Translations under genes and position numbers: made by a program
NCBI RefSeq assembly: GCF_032027425.1
Contig: NZ_JAVSJA010000001.1
Span: 1,922,001 to 1,986,000, forward strand
DNA length: 64,000 bases
Direction of reading: 5' to 3'
Source: Microcystis wesenbergii NRERC-220
Lineage (GTDB): Bacteria; Cyanobacteriota; Cyanobacteriia; Cyanobacteriales; Microcystaceae
Part shown: positions 54,381 through 64,000 of the stretch, one piece after another
Layout of the letters: every line of letters begins with the position of its first letter
Position numbering within the stretch: position 1 is the stretch's first letter
Notes under the pieces: model-generated
What the model saw: only the letters and a program-made list of their open reading frames with translations
Databases searched by the model: none
Told to the model about the DNA's origin: nothing

Positions 54381-54980
54381 ATGAAGCTATTGATTCAGGG
54401 CAATAATATCGCTGTCACCGAACCTATTCATGATTATGTGGAACAAAAGCTGGAGAAAGCGGTGAAACATTTTAACGGCATAACCACAAAGGTCGATGTT
54501 CACCTCTCCGTGGAAAAGAATGCACGCATTCCCGATCGCCACAAAGCGGAGGTAACGGTTTATGCTAATGGAACAGTGATTCGCGCTCAAGAAGGAAGCG
54601 AAAATTTATACGCGAGTATTGATTTAGTTTCTGATAAAATCGCTCGTCAACTCCGCAAGTATAAAGAAAGATTGGTGGATCATCGCACCAACGCCACCGT
54701 TAAAACTAGCGAGGTGGTGCAAGAGAAACCCTTAGATGATAGCCTAATTGGTGATCGCACTCCCGAATTACCCGCGGAAGTAGTGCGGATGAAATACTTT
54801 GCCATGCCACCGATGACTATTGAGGAAGCGCTAACACAATTGCAATTAGTTGATCACGATTTCTTTATGTTCTGCAACAAAGACACTAACGAAATCAACG
54901 TTATCTATCAACGCAATCACGGCGGTTTTGGTGTTATTCAGCCCCGTCCCGTCAACCTAAATGGCAAAGAACCCCATTAA
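54381..54980 (+). CDS. lrtA: long ribosome hibernation-promoting factor (LrtA)
   Basis: A 199-residue long-form HPF. The N-terminal S30AE domain ([40 protein letters not shown]) binds the decoding region of the 30S subunit, and the C-terminal domain ([40 protein letters not shown]) makes 100S dimers. In cyanobacteria the gene is lrtA, induced in the dark. I start at the ATG at 54381; a GTG at 54375 would add two residues. Confidence 0.95.
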   Translation: MKLLIQGNNIAVTEPIHDYVEQKLEKAVKHFNGITTKVDVHLSVEKNARIPDRHKAEVTVYANGTVIRAQEGSENLYASIDLVSDKIARQLRKYKERLVDHRTNATVKTSEVVQEKPLDDSLIGDRTPELPAEVVRMKYFAMPPMTIEEALTQLQLVDHDFFMFCNKDTNEINVIYQRNHGGFGVIQPRPVNLNGKEPH

Positions 54981-55004
54981 CATTTGGGAACTACAAATAA
55001 AACC

Positions 55005-55034
55005 AAAGACTGGAGAAATTCTCCAGTCTTTTTC
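55005..55034. terminator. bidirectional terminator of lrtA and hsp20
   Basis: AAAGACTGGAG pairs with CTCCAGTCTTT around AAATT, followed by TTTCTC. It lies between two convergent genes and A/T tracts on both sides suit both. Confidence 0.85.
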
Positions 55035-55038
55035 TCAT

Positions 55039-55449
55039 CTAACCAAGATTAACTTTAACCACTTTATTTTTTTCTGTCGCCGCTTTCGGGAGGGTGAGAT
55101 AAAGAATACCGTCTTGATAGTTAGCGGTAACTTGGCTATTTTGCACCTCTACTGGCAGGGTAATCAAGCGACTAAATTTACCATAATAAAATTCGCTGTT
55201 TTTTACCTCGGCAGCGCATTCACGTTGCCCATTAATAGCCACCATTTGCTTGCTAACCTCCACATCGATATCTTTAATATCCATACCGGGTAATTCGATT
55301 TTTAATTCCACGGAATCCTCGTTAACGGAGATTTCCACTGGGGGACGAGACACCAATGAAGTTGTCGGTAATACTTCTTGAAAAAGTTGATCGATTTGAC
55401 GTTGGACAGAATTAATTTCCAGGAAGGGAGAATAAAGAGTGAAAGCCAT
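55039..55449 (-). CDS. small heat shock protein Hsp20
   Basis: A 136-residue alpha-crystallin protein. The domain runs from PPVEISVNEDSVELKIELPG to FYYGKFSRLITLPVEVQNSQ and ends with NYQDGILYLTLPKAA, the GxLxxxxP consensus. It acts as an ATP-independent holdase; in Synechocystis the counterpart (Hsp17) protects thylakoids. The start MAFTLYSPFLEINSVQRQID fits the family. The cyanobacterial heat-shock control element was not identified. Confidence 0.93.
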   Translation of the reverse strand: MAFTLYSPFLEINSVQRQIDQLFQEVLPTTSLVSRPPVEISVNEDSVELKIELPGMDIKDIDVEVSKQMVAINGQRECAAEVKNSEFYYGKFSRLITLPVEVQNSQVTANYQDGILYLTLPKAATEKNKVVKVNLG

Positions 55450-55579
55450 AGTAATAATTTCCTTGAGAGGTTTTCTCTGACTGCGATTGTCTCTATCTTA
55501 AGCAACTAACTTGACTTACACAAGGCGGTTTTCAGGAAACAAAAAGTCGCAATAACCGATACAGTTATCAGTTATCAGT

Positions 55580-55735
55580 TATCAGTGGGGTGTGGGGTGT
55601 GGGGTGTGGGGTGTGGGGAGATGGGAGAATAAAGCTGCCTTTTGCCTTTTGCCTTTTGCCTTTTGCCTTTTGCCTTTTGCCTTTTGCCTTTTGCCTTTTG
55701 CCTCCTGCCTGCTGCCCCCTGCCTTTGTTATAACC
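55580..55735. repeat. 7-bp tandem repeat CTTTTGC and GGTGTGG runs
   Basis: GTGGGGTGTGGGGTG is followed by about eleven consecutive CTTTTGC units (55637-55700) and CTGCC variants, ending at the Sua5 stop. ORFs here are low-complexity. Confidence 0.8.
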
Positions 55736-56369
55736 ATTGTTGTAATTCCAGCCAACCCAAACCCTGACGCACAATCTCCGGTTGATCGCCGGTAAAATCA
55801 ACAATTGTTGACACTTCCGAACCGGGAGCCGAACCATCTTCGATAATTAAATCAACTATATGATCGAGGGCATCGAATAGCCTAGCGGATTCTAATCCCT
55901 TGGTGGGAAAATCCCCCTCCTGATCGGGAAGATGGGCAGAACTAGAGATAATGGGATTTTCTAGGGTTTCGAGAATAGTGCGACAGATAACGTGATCGGG
56001 AACCCGGATACCGGTGGTTTTCCGCTTCGGATTCATCACCACTTTCGGCACTAATTTAGTCGCCGGTAAGAGAAAAGTGTAGGGACCGGGTATGACTCGT
56101 CGCATAATCTTATAAGCATAATCGCTGACCACTGCGTACTCGGAAATATTCGACAAAGAAGAACAGAGAAACGTCAAGGGTTTATCATTAGATAGTTGCT
56201 TGATTTGGCGAACTCGTTCGACGGCGGATTTCACATTGAGATCGCAACCGATCGCATAGACAGTATCGGTAGGATAAAGCATAATTGCCCCATTTTTAAG
56301 GGCATGACAGATTTCTTGGATAGAACGTTGCTGGGGATTTTCGGGATGGAGAGAGTAAATAGTAGCCAT
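55728..56369 (-). CDS. L-threonylcarbamoyladenylate synthase family (Sua5/YciO/YrdC)
   Basis: A 213-residue protein with the YrdC fold: [40 protein letters not shown], and [18 protein letters not shown]. YrdC/Sua5 make threonylcarbamoyl-AMP for the t6A37 tRNA modification; this YciO-like length leaves the exact role open. Its first eight codons overlap the start of larC on the opposite strand, so the two genes are divergent with overlapping 5' ends. Confidence 0.88.
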   Translation of the reverse strand: MATIYSLHPENPQQRSIQEICHALKNGAIMLYPTDTVYAIGCDLNVKSAVERVRQIKQLSNDKPLTFLCSSLSNISEYAVVSDYAYKIMRRVIPGPYTFLLPATKLVPKVVMNPKRKTTGIRVPDHVICRTILETLENPIISSSAHLPDQEGDFPTKGLESARLFDALDHIVDLIIEDGSAPGSEVSTIVDFTGDQPEIVRQGLGWLELQQWL

Positions 56370-57602
56370 GATAGCAAAATCGTCGCCTATTGGGATTGTC
56401 CCACGGGAATCGCCGGGGATATGTGTTTAGGGGCATTAGTAGATTTAGGAGTCCCCTTAGAATACCTGATTGCACAACTAAAAACTTTAGGAATTGAGAA
56501 TGAATATCAGTTAAGGGCCGAAAAAGTGCATCGTCGCGGTCAAATTGCTACTAAGGTTCACGTCGATGTCACTGCCGAGAAGTCCGCTGATCATCACCAC
56601 CATCATCATCATACCCCCGCTCGTCATTTACCAGAGATTGAAAATTTAATTAAACAGGCAAATTTACCCCAGAAAGTCCAAGAATGGAGTTTAGCGGTTT
56701 TTCAACAACTTGCGATCGCAGAGGGAGCCGTTCACGGGATCGCACCGGAAAAGGTGCATTTTCACGAAGTCGGGGCAACCGATGCCATTATTGATATCGT
56801 CGGGACTTGTTTGGGTTTGGATTGGCTATCGGTGAGTGAATTATACTGTTCTTCCCTACCCACCGGCGGCGGTACAGTTCAGGCCGCCCATGGTCGTTTA
56901 CCGGTTCCTGTGCCAGCAGTAGTACAATTGTTTAGTCAGCGACAAGTACCAATTTATAGTAATGGCATCGCAGCGGAGTTAGTAACACCCACGGGGGCAG
57001 CTATTGTGACAACTTTAGCTAAAAGTTTCGGTAAACCGCCGAAAATGCAGTTAGAAAAGGTCGGTTTAGGGGCAGGTACAAAAGATTTACCGATTCCCAA
57101 TCTTGTCCGGCTTTGGTTAGGGAAAAAAACACCGGAAAAGCTAGATGAAAGCGAAACCGTGGCAGTTTTAGAAACTCAAATTGATGACTTAAATCCGCAA
57201 GCGATCGCCTACTTAAGCGAGGCTTTATTACAAGCAGGGGCTTTAGATGTATTTAGTCAAGCAATTACTATGAAAAAATCTCGTTTAGGGATACTCTTGA
57301 CAGTAATTTGTGGCTTGGATAAAATTGCTATTTGTGAAAATATGATCTTTCAGGAAACCACAACTTTAGGCATTAGAAGGACGATTCAAGAGCGATCGAT
57401 CTTAAAAAGAGAGATACAATCGATCGATACTGTCTATGGTAAAATTCGGCTAAAAGTTGCCTACAAAGAGTCAATTAATCAACCGATTACCGTACAACCA
57501 GAATACGAAGATTGTGCCGCAATTGCCCGTCAGCATCATCTACCTTGGCGATCTGTTCATCAAATGGCTTTAACTATTTGGCAAGAAAAAAATCAGTCTT
57601 GA
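56346..57602 (+). CDS. larC: nickel insertion protein LarC
   Basis: A 418-residue protein with the LarC start [20 protein letters not shown], a histidine-rich loop [20 protein letters not shown] and the region [20 protein letters not shown] and [16 protein letters not shown]. LarC inserts nickel into the pincer nucleotide cofactor of lactate racemase. The coding start at 56346 overlaps sua5. larB and larE are not in the window. The N-terminus is as expected, so the overlap is probably genuine rather than a wrong start. Confidence 0.9.
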   Translation: MERVNSSHDSKIVAYWDCPTGIAGDMCLGALVDLGVPLEYLIAQLKTLGIENEYQLRAEKVHRRGQIATKVHVDVTAEKSADHHHHHHHTPARHLPEIENLIKQANLPQKVQEWSLAVFQQLAIAEGAVHGIAPEKVHFHEVGATDAIIDIVGTCLGLDWLSVSELYCSSLPTGGGTVQAAHGRLPVPVPAVVQLFSQRQVPIYSNGIAAELVTPTGAAIVTTLAKSFGKPPKMQLEKVGLGAGTKDLPIPNLVRLWLGKKTPEKLDESETVAVLETQIDDLNPQAIAYLSEALLQAGALDVFSQAITMKKSRLGILLTVICGLDKIAICENMIFQETTTLGIRRTIQERSILKREIQSIDTVYGKIRLKVAYKESINQPITVQPEYEDCAAIARQHHLPWRSVHQMALTIWQEKNQS

Positions 57603-57709
57603 CAGCAGGGCAATTTTATCATAAAACTGCTAAGTAATAGGACAAAATTAACTTCTTGGTTAGGATAGGCACTCATGCAAAAGGCACTCATGCAAAAGGT
57701 AGTTAGATA

Positions 57710-58657
57710 TGGCATAGAACGAGTTAGTTAGGACAGATGCCTGAAGGCTTTACTCACAGCATCCACAAGGTTTTCACTATCATTGATAATCTGACTAACA
57801 TAGTTTTTCAATCTAGCCCAGAACTTTTCAATTTTGTTGAGGTCTGGAGAATAGGCGGGTAAAAATAGCACTTCACATCCCGCTTTAGCTAACAATTTTT
57901 TGATTCTCTCTTTGGGATGAAAACTGGCGTTATCAATGATGATAATTTGACCGGGTAGTAGTTCGGGTAATAGCAATTGTTCTATCCACTCACACACCAA
58001 CTCTGTATTACAGTACCCCTCAAACACCATTGGCGCGATCGTGGAACCACGCCACCAACCGCTGATCACACTAACTCGTTCGCTACAGTGACCTAACTTT
58101 AAAGCCTCAAATCTTTCTGATTTGTGACAATATCCATAAGGATAATCGATGGTGTTATCTATTCCAGCTTCATCAATATAGACAAATCTTTCCGGGGCAT
58201 AACCTCTGATTTTTTGGAGAAACTCTTTTCGGGCTTCTTCATCTCTTTCTCTGTAGCCATAAGTTTTTTTTTTCTAGTAAATCCAATTCTTTTGAGCGCT
58301 TGACCAATTCTCATCCTACTGACTGGGTTAGCCCATTTTTGCGCCATTTTTTCTTGGGTCAAATGCCCATATTGTTCGGCCAACTTTTGAAAGGCTTCTA
58401 AATCGTCAATTTTGGGCTTCGGCCCTCGACGATAGTTAGTTTTAGCGGCCACCGTCCCAGTTTGTTTCTTCCGTTTCAGCCATAGGTCTAATGTATTACG
58501 ACTAATATTGAGGGTGCGACAGACATGGCTTTTTTTCTCCCCTCGCTCTACGGCACTCACTGCTTTCTGTCTTAAATCATCACTATAGGGTGCTGCCATG
58601 AAAGCTTCTCCTCATTTCTTTTTCTCTATTATGTCCTAACTATCCCGCTCTTTGCTA
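57710..58657 (-). mobile_element. IS630-family insertion sequence
   Basis: About 948 bp between TA dinucleotides. The ends read inward are TATGGCATAGAACGAGTTAG and TATAGCAAAGAGCGGGATAG, both followed by TTAGGACA, so the imperfect terminal repeat is about 28 bp. TA target duplication is typical of IS630/Tc1-like elements. It separates larC from the DUF29 gene. Confidence 0.8.
57728..58599 (-). CDS. IS630-family transposase with frameshift site
   Basis: ORF A (58599-58159) has an N-terminal helix-turn-helix (MAAPYSDDLRQKAVSAVERG, RTLNISRNTLDLWLKRKKQT). ORF B (to 57728) has the DDE part: in the shifted frame VYIDEAGIDNTID, then IIIIDNASFHPKERIKKLLA and LPAYSPDLNKIEKFWARLKN with the final Glu. 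The frames join through a -1 shift at a run of ten A (58264-58273 on the plus strand as T), the classic slippery site in these elements. The element may be active. Confidence 0.85.
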
Positions 58658-58697
58658 TATGTGTAATTAATTTTGCTTAGGTACTTATATCCATTGT

Positions 58698-59150
58698 TCA
58701 AAAGCTATTTTCAGGAAAATAATCCCAATTTAAAACCTGTTCCTGGGTAAAAGGACAATCAACCGGAAAAGTTTCTTTTGGTAAATTAGTTTCATTTACC
58801 GTCCCTCGCACTGCTTTTTGATAACATTCTGCGAAAATATCGGCTAAATAGGGTTTTAAGCTAGGACTATCCCTGAAAATAAGCTCTAATTGTTCTCTTT
58901 GCTCATCAATGGTATTTATCCAGCTATTAGTCCGTTTTTCCGGTTGATATTGCCATTTAAGTAAGTGCATCAAGAGAACTTTTAAACGGCCGAATACCTC
59001 CCGTCTATTATTACGTCCCATATCGGATATTTCTTCGATTAAGTTATCTAAATCAAGGGCCTGTAAATTGCCCTTTTTTAAGTGGTTTACGGTTTGCTCA
59101 AGCCACAAATTAAAATCAGTTTCATAAAGCTGAGATAATTGATTTTTCAT
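58698..59150 (-). CDS. DUF29 domain protein
   Basis: A 150-residue helical protein with YETDFNLWLEQTVNHLKKGN, LDNLIEEISDMGRNNRREVF and VLLMHLLKWQYQPEKRTNSW, the DUF29 signature widespread in cyanobacteria in many copies. The function is unknown. It is complete, with a start MKNQLSQLYE and no operon partner. Confidence 0.9.
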   Translation of the reverse strand: MKNQLSQLYETDFNLWLEQTVNHLKKGNLQALDLDNLIEEISDMGRNNRREVFGRLKVLLMHLLKWQYQPEKRTNSWINTIDEQREQLELIFRDSPSLKPYLADIFAECYQKAVRGTVNETNLPKETFPVDCPFTQEQVLNWDYFPENSF

Positions 59151-59920
59151 GTTGAGGTGGGATTTTTAAAGGGAAACTCTCTGCCAAAATTGGTCGTTAC
59201 TTGCGATTTTATCACTCAATCTTGGCTCTTGGGGGGTAGAACCCTCCAACCCCCCCCGCACATTAGCTTTTCGGTGGGATGCTTACACGCGGTTGTCATA
59301 CATTTATAGCAGTTTAAGAGTGACTGATAATTGCTGATTGTCGGTATTTCTGCCAAGGTGAGATGCACCCGAAAAAATCAATCTGATTGGCAGCATCTCA
59401 ACTTTGTAACCCCTAAATCAGGTTTTATGTCAAGCTATTTTGAAAGCCTTGCTAGAAACCAGTTTTAGAGACAAGTATAATCACTCACTTGCATAAATGA
59501 GATGCTTCCTTAGAATTGGGAGCATCCCAATTATGTAATAAGTACAAATGCTCAGAAGGGTAAGAAGGCTTTTGTAGTAACGATTCTGGTTCCAATCACA
59601 CAATTTAAAGAACCGTTGAAAATCTATGAACTCCCGAAAAGGCTTGCCATATAAGTATTTCGCATCTAAGTACAATTGCTTATTGAAAAAGTGGGATGCT
59701 ACCCTTAAAATATTAGAATCAGAGCAACAATAAATGCTTGTAATCCTAATGAGAACATGGTCAATAGTATTTTAATGATTCCTATTCATTTGGATGCTCT
59801 CTATCTGAAAAGAGAGCGCCTAGTTGTAGAGGCGATGGCAGATTTGAGCATAGTTCCTTATTTTAATAGAAAAAGAGACGTAAATCCGAATATTGCTCAT
59901 ATCAGCGAGGAGATTGTTTC
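59151..59920. other. gene-free stretch with GAGATGC words
   Basis: No supportable gene. The word GAGATGC or GGATGCT occurs several times (59360, 59395, 59500, 59692, 59790), sometimes followed by TCCCAAT/TCTCAACTTTGTAA, which suggests degenerate copies of a short repeat. ORFs here lack family features. Confidence 0.4.
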
Positions 59921-61242
59921 CTGACTGACGGACACATTTTTCAATACAAAGACAAGTACTGTTATGTGAAAGCCTCAAACTCCTGAATAAAAGAAAAGGT
60001 AATTTTGCCATAATAATCCTGACGAGCTTTGCGAGAAGCAAAACAGGGAAAAGGGTCAACAGAAAATAAGTGGTCAAGTCGCAAGAAGGGACGCGCCTTA
60101 TGAACAACTCCCGCCAGCCAACGTAAACCAATTTTCAAATAACTCAAACCACGCCGAAAATGAGCATCAACCTGACGGCGAGAGCCAGATTGTTGAACCG
60201 CCATGCCAGTTAAAGTAGCAAAGAGAATAGAAATGGCAACAATGAGATAGAGACGTTCTAAACAAGCAGCAGAGCGAACACGAGAATGTTCCCCGTCAAA
60301 AACGCCCGATTTACTGTCGAGAAAGAGATGTTCAATGGGAAAACGAAGACCATACTGCCAGAAGGTGTCAAGGGTAGGAGGTTCATGGCTCAGAATTGCC
60401 CAATTATCCTTAACCCCTGGAACAGAGGCTAAAGCAAGATGAGCAGTGATTCTAGCCTCCTGCCAGACTTGAACGTTGCGATAAAAGCAGGCTTGCCGTT
60501 TGGGAGGATAGAGTTCTCTGACCTCATAGCCAAAACCCCGACGGCGAACACCGTAAATGAGGGTATCGCAAGGTAAGCGAAGACACCAATGCCAAGTATT
60601 TTTCCTGAGCCATTGAATTAATTGCTGATTGGCAAAGCCTCGGTCGGCTAACAGCATGACATTCTCAAAGCCCTGAAGATAGCCTTTGGCTCTGTCCAAC
60701 AAGGGTTCGTATTTCTCAAAAGCTAGGCTGGCACTACCATGTTCTAATCCCATCCACATCAAGGGGACGGCTCTCCCCCCGCAGACCACCGCTAGATAGA
60801 CAAAGCAGTATTGATTCCACAACAGAGTGGTATCTATTGCTAGATAAAGTCTTTCCCCCTTCTCCTTCCAAGTCTCGATGGCTTTCAATATTAAGGGGAT
60901 GTATATCTTTTCCACCGCTACTCTTCCATTCTGGCAAAAGCGATTCCACCGTCTCTGATAACTATTGGCTTGTTCGGCTCTGCTTTGTACAAAGGGTTCC
61001 CATCTGGCTTGATTGAGACTTTGACTACTGAGTAGGGCTGTCACCATCCAACTGAGGACGGTTAAATGTCTTTTATCCACAAATCGGCTTCCTTGTTCTA
61101 GATAGGAATAAACTTGGGAGAAGATTCTGTTCTCGGTTTTCATCTTGTAGGGATTCTTGCTTTTTCCCTATCTACCCAGATATTTTTCTTTTTGGCAACC
61201 CTTGTCTTGTCAGGTTTTGACCCACTTGTGTCCGTCAGTCAG
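59921..61242 (-). mobile_element. IS4-type insertion sequence with CTGACTGACGGACACA ends
   Basis: A 1322-bp element with a perfect 16-bp inverted repeat, CTGACTGACGGACACA at 59921-59936 and its complement at 61227-61242. The transposase lies on the reverse strand. Its right end has cut off the N-terminus of the metallo-beta-lactamase-fold gene. I see no clear target duplication. Confidence 0.8.
59962..61143 (-). CDS. IS4-type transposase
   Basis: A 393-residue DDE enzyme: YLAIDTTLLWNQYCFVYLAV (first Asp), VMLLADRGFANQQLIQWLRK (second Asp) and FPIEHLFLDSKSGVFDGEHS (Glu region). The N-terminus MKTENRIFSQVYSYLEQGSR and length fit a cyanobacterial IS4 group. The coding region is intact. Confidence 0.85.
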   Translation of the reverse strand: MKTENRIFSQVYSYLEQGSRFVDKRHLTVLSWMVTALLSSQSLNQARWEPFVQSRAEQANSYQRRWNRFCQNGRVAVEKIYIPLILKAIETWKEKGERLYLAIDTTLLWNQYCFVYLAVVCGGRAVPLMWMGLEHGSASLAFEKYEPLLDRAKGYLQGFENVMLLADRGFANQQLIQWLRKNTWHWCLRLPCDTLIYGVRRRGFGYEVRELYPPKRQACFYRNVQVWQEARITAHLALASVPGVKDNWAILSHEPPTLDTFWQYGLRFPIEHLFLDSKSGVFDGEHSRVRSAACLERLYLIVAISILFATLTGMAVQQSGSRRQVDAHFRRGLSYLKIGLRWLAGVVHKARPFLRLDHLFSVDPFPCFASRKARQDYYGKITFSFIQEFEAFT

Positions 61243-62470
61243 TCCCATAACTGTTAGATCGGCATTAATCGATGGAGGTCGTTTTAATCATTCCCCTACT
61301 GTTCATGAATATCTGACTAACACGGCACAAATTCAGCAATTAGATGTCATGGTAGCAACCCATTATGACGCAGATCATTTTAATGGGTTACGTGCATTGC
61401 TTTTAAGGAATAGTAATGTGTATGACAACACTTTTATCTTTGACCAAGGAGAACCTGGGAATATTCCGGCATTTAATCTCGGTCCCTATGATGAGAGATT
61501 GGACCACAGACCCAATAGAGAAAACCCATATATCCTCTATCGTAATTCTATATATTCTCGTGGAAATAGAAAGAGAGTTACTGCTTTTGTAGATTCTAAC
61601 AATACGGCTGGAGGAAATGCCAATTGGCAACCGCCTAACTGGTTAATAGGAAAAGAGATATTGTGGATAGGGGCCAATCGGTATGATATAGAGAGAAATT
61701 ATGATCCAAATGGCAATTATAATGCAGGAGGAGTTATCTTTCCTCCTCCTCAGCGAAACCACGGTAGTTGGGATGTCAATGGAAATCCCATCGATATCAA
61801 TCGAAATGCGTTAATCCCCCCTGGTGCACCTACCATTAGATGTATTGCTGCTAATCAATATCGCCAAGGAAACGCGGCTTTAGTTGGTGCGATAGGAGGC
61901 ACAGACGAGAGCCGCAAAAATAAAAAAAGTCTGATTTTTTTGGTGCAGTTCAATAACTTTAAATATTTTATTGGAGGAGATGCGGAACAGGATCAGGAAA
62001 ATGCACTTGACACAATCCTGAACCCTACCAACGATTTTGCAGGACGTGTTCATGCTCTCAAATTAAGTCATCATGGTGCTGCCACCTCAACTTCGCCAGC
62101 ATTTATTAACCGATTGAAACCTTGTGCAGTTTTTATTTCTAATGGTCCTCAAAATCAATTTGGACATCCCCATCAAGCGGGAATTAATGCAATAGAAGCT
62201 ATCTCCGTTCATAACGGAATGGTCAATGGGTTATTAAACTATTATTTAACTGGAGAAAGCGATTTGGGCGCCACTGTTAGTCGTCCTGCTGCTGCTGTTC
62301 TCAATGCTAATATTGCCGAGGTTCCAGGGTATCCTGATGGACCTGTAGGAGGTAAGCATTTAAAAATAACAGTCTCTCACCAACAGTCGAACAACAGTGC
62401 TACAAGTAATAACAATTTTACCGTTCATTGGCAAGATGCCGGTCCTGTGGCTCAGTCTAGAGTTCATTAA
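61243..62470 (+). CDS. metallo-beta-lactamase-fold protein, N-terminus lost
   Basis: After the IS end the frame reads VRSALIDGG and QLDVMVATHYDADHFNGLRA, the HxDxDH metal motif of MBL-fold proteins of the ComEC/Rec2-like branch, then FLVQFNNFKYFIGGDAE and LKLSHHGAATSTSPAFINRL. A start codon upstream lies within the IS, so the native N-terminus has been removed. The last 120 residues extend beyond the ComEC-like part. The neighbour at 62509 starts 38 bases later on the same strand, so the two likely form an operon of unknown function. Confidence 0.75.
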
Positions 62471-62508
62471 TAAAAAATTATAACTATACAATTTGGAGCT
62501 TAAAACTG

Positions 62509-64000
62509 ATGGCAGATTTTTTAACACTGAATCAACTCAACAAAAACCTAACCGATGCTATATCGCAAGGGAGCCTTTTACTCATAAAATCTTTACTTGA
62601 TTCGGGCAATTTAATTGATTTTTTAGAGACTCTACCTCAACAACAATTACTCATTAATAATGTCAAGATTTTACTAGCCGATAAACAATTAACTGTCATA
62701 GGAGACATTCAGGAAAAATGGGGAGTTAAAGGATTAAATAAAAAACAACTGAGCAATATAAATCTATCATTAATCTTTACTGAAATTCAGCCCAATACCC
62801 CTTTAAGTGCAAAACTAGGGATTACTGGGCAAATCAGTATTAACCAAAAAAATATTATTATTGTTGGTGATTTGAAAGAAAATTCTAACTTAGAATTTTC
62901 TCTTGCTCAACAATCATTACAAACATTTCAAATTCAAGAAATTGCCGATTTTTCAACTAATTCTCATTTGGTTAATTTTATACCACTTGGAGAAGAATTA
63001 TTTAACTCTGTTTTGATTAAAGATTTAAGTCTAGAGTTTGGTTTTAAAAATGAACTTCCTACATTAATTAATATCAATAGTGAGACATCTACTAAGGATT
63101 GGGAAGTTATCCCAGAAATAATTACCCTGAAAAATATGGGTATAGTTATTCAATCCAAATACAATTTTATAGGGAATGAACTTTCTTTAGTATTTGGAGG
63201 AAATATTTATGCAACTCTCAATATAGGGCAAGATTATCAAATTAGTATCCCTTTTCAAGATGGGAACTTATGGATAATAACGATTATTCCTAATCAAGGA
63301 AATGTTTTGCCTGGCTTATTGGATTTAGCACATTTTATTGGCAAAGATTCCCTGAAAAACTCGGTCGAGAATGGACTCAATAATCTTGATCTAGGAGCAA
63401 TATCTATTGATGATATTACTATTGCTTTTGATCTCAATTTAAAGAAAATCATTTATGTATCACTACTCAGCAGTATTACATTTCTCGGTGCTAGAATAAA
63501 TCTTTATACACAATTACCTGACTTTCAATTTGCTGGTTCTTTAGATCGCAATAGTAACATTAGCTTGAAGGCTCTTATTGAGCATTATTTTGCTAAAGCA
63601 GACGATTTTCCTGAACTAGATATTACAGAATTGAGTTTGACTGCTTATCCCAGTGAAAGTTTATATAGTATTCATACAATTATTCAAGATGTTTGGGATT
63701 TTAAAATTGCTAGTAGTTCAATAGCAATTGCTGAACTTGAATTAGAATTAACGAAATCAGGTAATAGTATTTCTGGTTCAATCACAGCTAGTTTGATGGT
63801 TGTAGATGTTAGTGTTTTTATCATTGCTAAATCTCCAGAAAATAGGGGTAATGGCTGGCAATTTGAAGGTAAAACAGCAACAGGAAACGAAATTCATTTA
63901 GGAAGACTGATTAACGAGTTAGCTAGAAAATTTGGTACTGATACAACCCTACCTTCATCTGTATCAGACTTAATTATTGAAAATATTGGAGTATCATTTA
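62509..64000 (+). CDS. large unknown protein, runs off the window
   Basis: Starts MADFLTLNQLNKNLTDAISQ with GGAG about ten bases upstream and stays open to the window end (about 497 codons seen). The protein appears to consist of repeated beta-rich modules: similar words recur (LLADKQLTVIGDIQEKW, FGGNIYATLNIGQDYQISIP, FQFAGSLDRNSNISLKALIE). It has no transmembrane segment or cofactor motif that I can recognise. I do not know the family. Pairing with an MBL-fold gene may indicate a secreted or defence-related module, which is speculation. Confidence 0.65.
   Translation, partial: MADFLTLNQLNKNLTDAISQGSLLLIKSLLDSGNLIDFLETLPQQQLLINNVKILLADKQLTVIGDIQEKWGVKGLNKKQLSNINLSLIFTEIQPNTPLSAKLGITGQISINQKNIIIVGDLKENSNLEFSLAQQSLQTFQIQEIADFSTNSHLVNFIPLGEELFNSVLIKDLSLEFGFKNELPTLININSETSTKDWEVIPEIITLKNMGIVIQSKYNFIGNELSLVFGGNIYATLNIGQDYQISIPFQDGNLWIITIIPNQGNVLPGLLDLAHFIGKDSLKNSVENGLNNLDLGAISIDDITIAFDLNLKKIIYVSLLSSITFLGARINLYTQLPDFQFAGSLDRNSNISLKALIEHYFAKADDFPELDITELSLTAYPSESLYSIHTIIQDVWDFKIASSSIAIAELELELTKSGNSISGSITASLMVVDVSVFIIAKSPENRGNGWQFEGKTATGNEIHLGRLINELARKFGTDTTLPSSVSDLIIENIGVSF

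Noticed and set aside
55592-55837. 67- and 89-residue ORFs rich in FAFCLLP or KGKRQKA
   Set aside because: They are six-frame translations of the CTTTTGC tandem repeat.
59820-60131. 103-residue ORF reading into the IS4-type element
   Set aside because: It is out of frame with the transposase and spans the IS border; it has no family features.

Overview
The window looks like chromosomal DNA from a bloom-forming cyanobacterium close to Microcystis aeruginosa. The case rests on photosynthesis genes (psb30, nblA, ctpA), a Calvin-cycle aldolase, frequent GCGATCGC (HIP1) octamers, smtA/smtB metallothionein genes, a cyanobactin-type precursor gene, and an unusually heavy load of insertion sequences, MITE-like repeats and short tandem repeats. 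No rRNA or tRNA gene was found by eye.

Layout. 1-3.5 kb holds the 5' part of a DUF39 homocysteine-biosynthesis gene (cut by the window edge), a methyltransferase, a HupE/UreJ permease and an AraC regulator. 3.8-15.4 kb is an accessory island: hicAB (hicA frameshifted), parDE, brnTA, a second parD whose parE is split by an IS4-type element, a RelE-like pair, an intact piricyclamide-like cyanobactin precursor (8493-8633) and a broken second copy (5281-5352), a broken REP-associated transposase, four Uma2 proteins, a truncated PatA-like subtilisin and a 956-residue PatA/PatG-like protease with an inserted protein kinase domain. 15.7-22 kb has a DUF2252 gene followed by nested IS debris (IS701-, ISAzo13- and IS5-type) and a gene-free block rich in hairpins.

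22.7-45.4 kb is mostly core: rpsD, a bifunctional nuclease, an aldo/keto reductase with Fe-S cysteines, fbaA, ctpA, an amino-acid-binding lipoprotein, psb30, an arsenic operon (arsR, acr3, arsH, arsC), a universal stress protein, nblA, an RRM protein, rpiA, recF, a DUF2808 protein, smtA-smtB, a pentapeptide/TPR protein, a SNF2 helicase and a DUF6515-like protein.

45.4-53.6 kb is mobile again: a complete TnpB nuclease with its right-end RNA, mazEF, DUF2092, a K+ channel-like protein, a truncated IscB nuclease behind a well-folded omega-RNA-like leader, a TnpB fragment, a second identical IS5-type copy, and a decayed partial duplicate of the Uma2/protease pair from 11.8-13.0 kb. 53.6-64 kb has a lipB fragment, lrtA/hpf, hsp20, a Sua5/YrdC gene overlapping the start of larC, an IS630 element, DUF29, an IS4-type element, a decapitated metallo-beta-lactamase-fold gene and the start of a large unknown gene leaving the window.

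How parts fit. The core genes serve photosystem assembly and turnover, carbon metabolism and metal resistance. The accessory blocks combine toxin-antitoxin pairs, RNA-guided nucleases of transposon origin and a scattered cyanobactin-like set (precursor plus PatA-like proteases). Duplications suggest that IS activity spread pieces of the latter.
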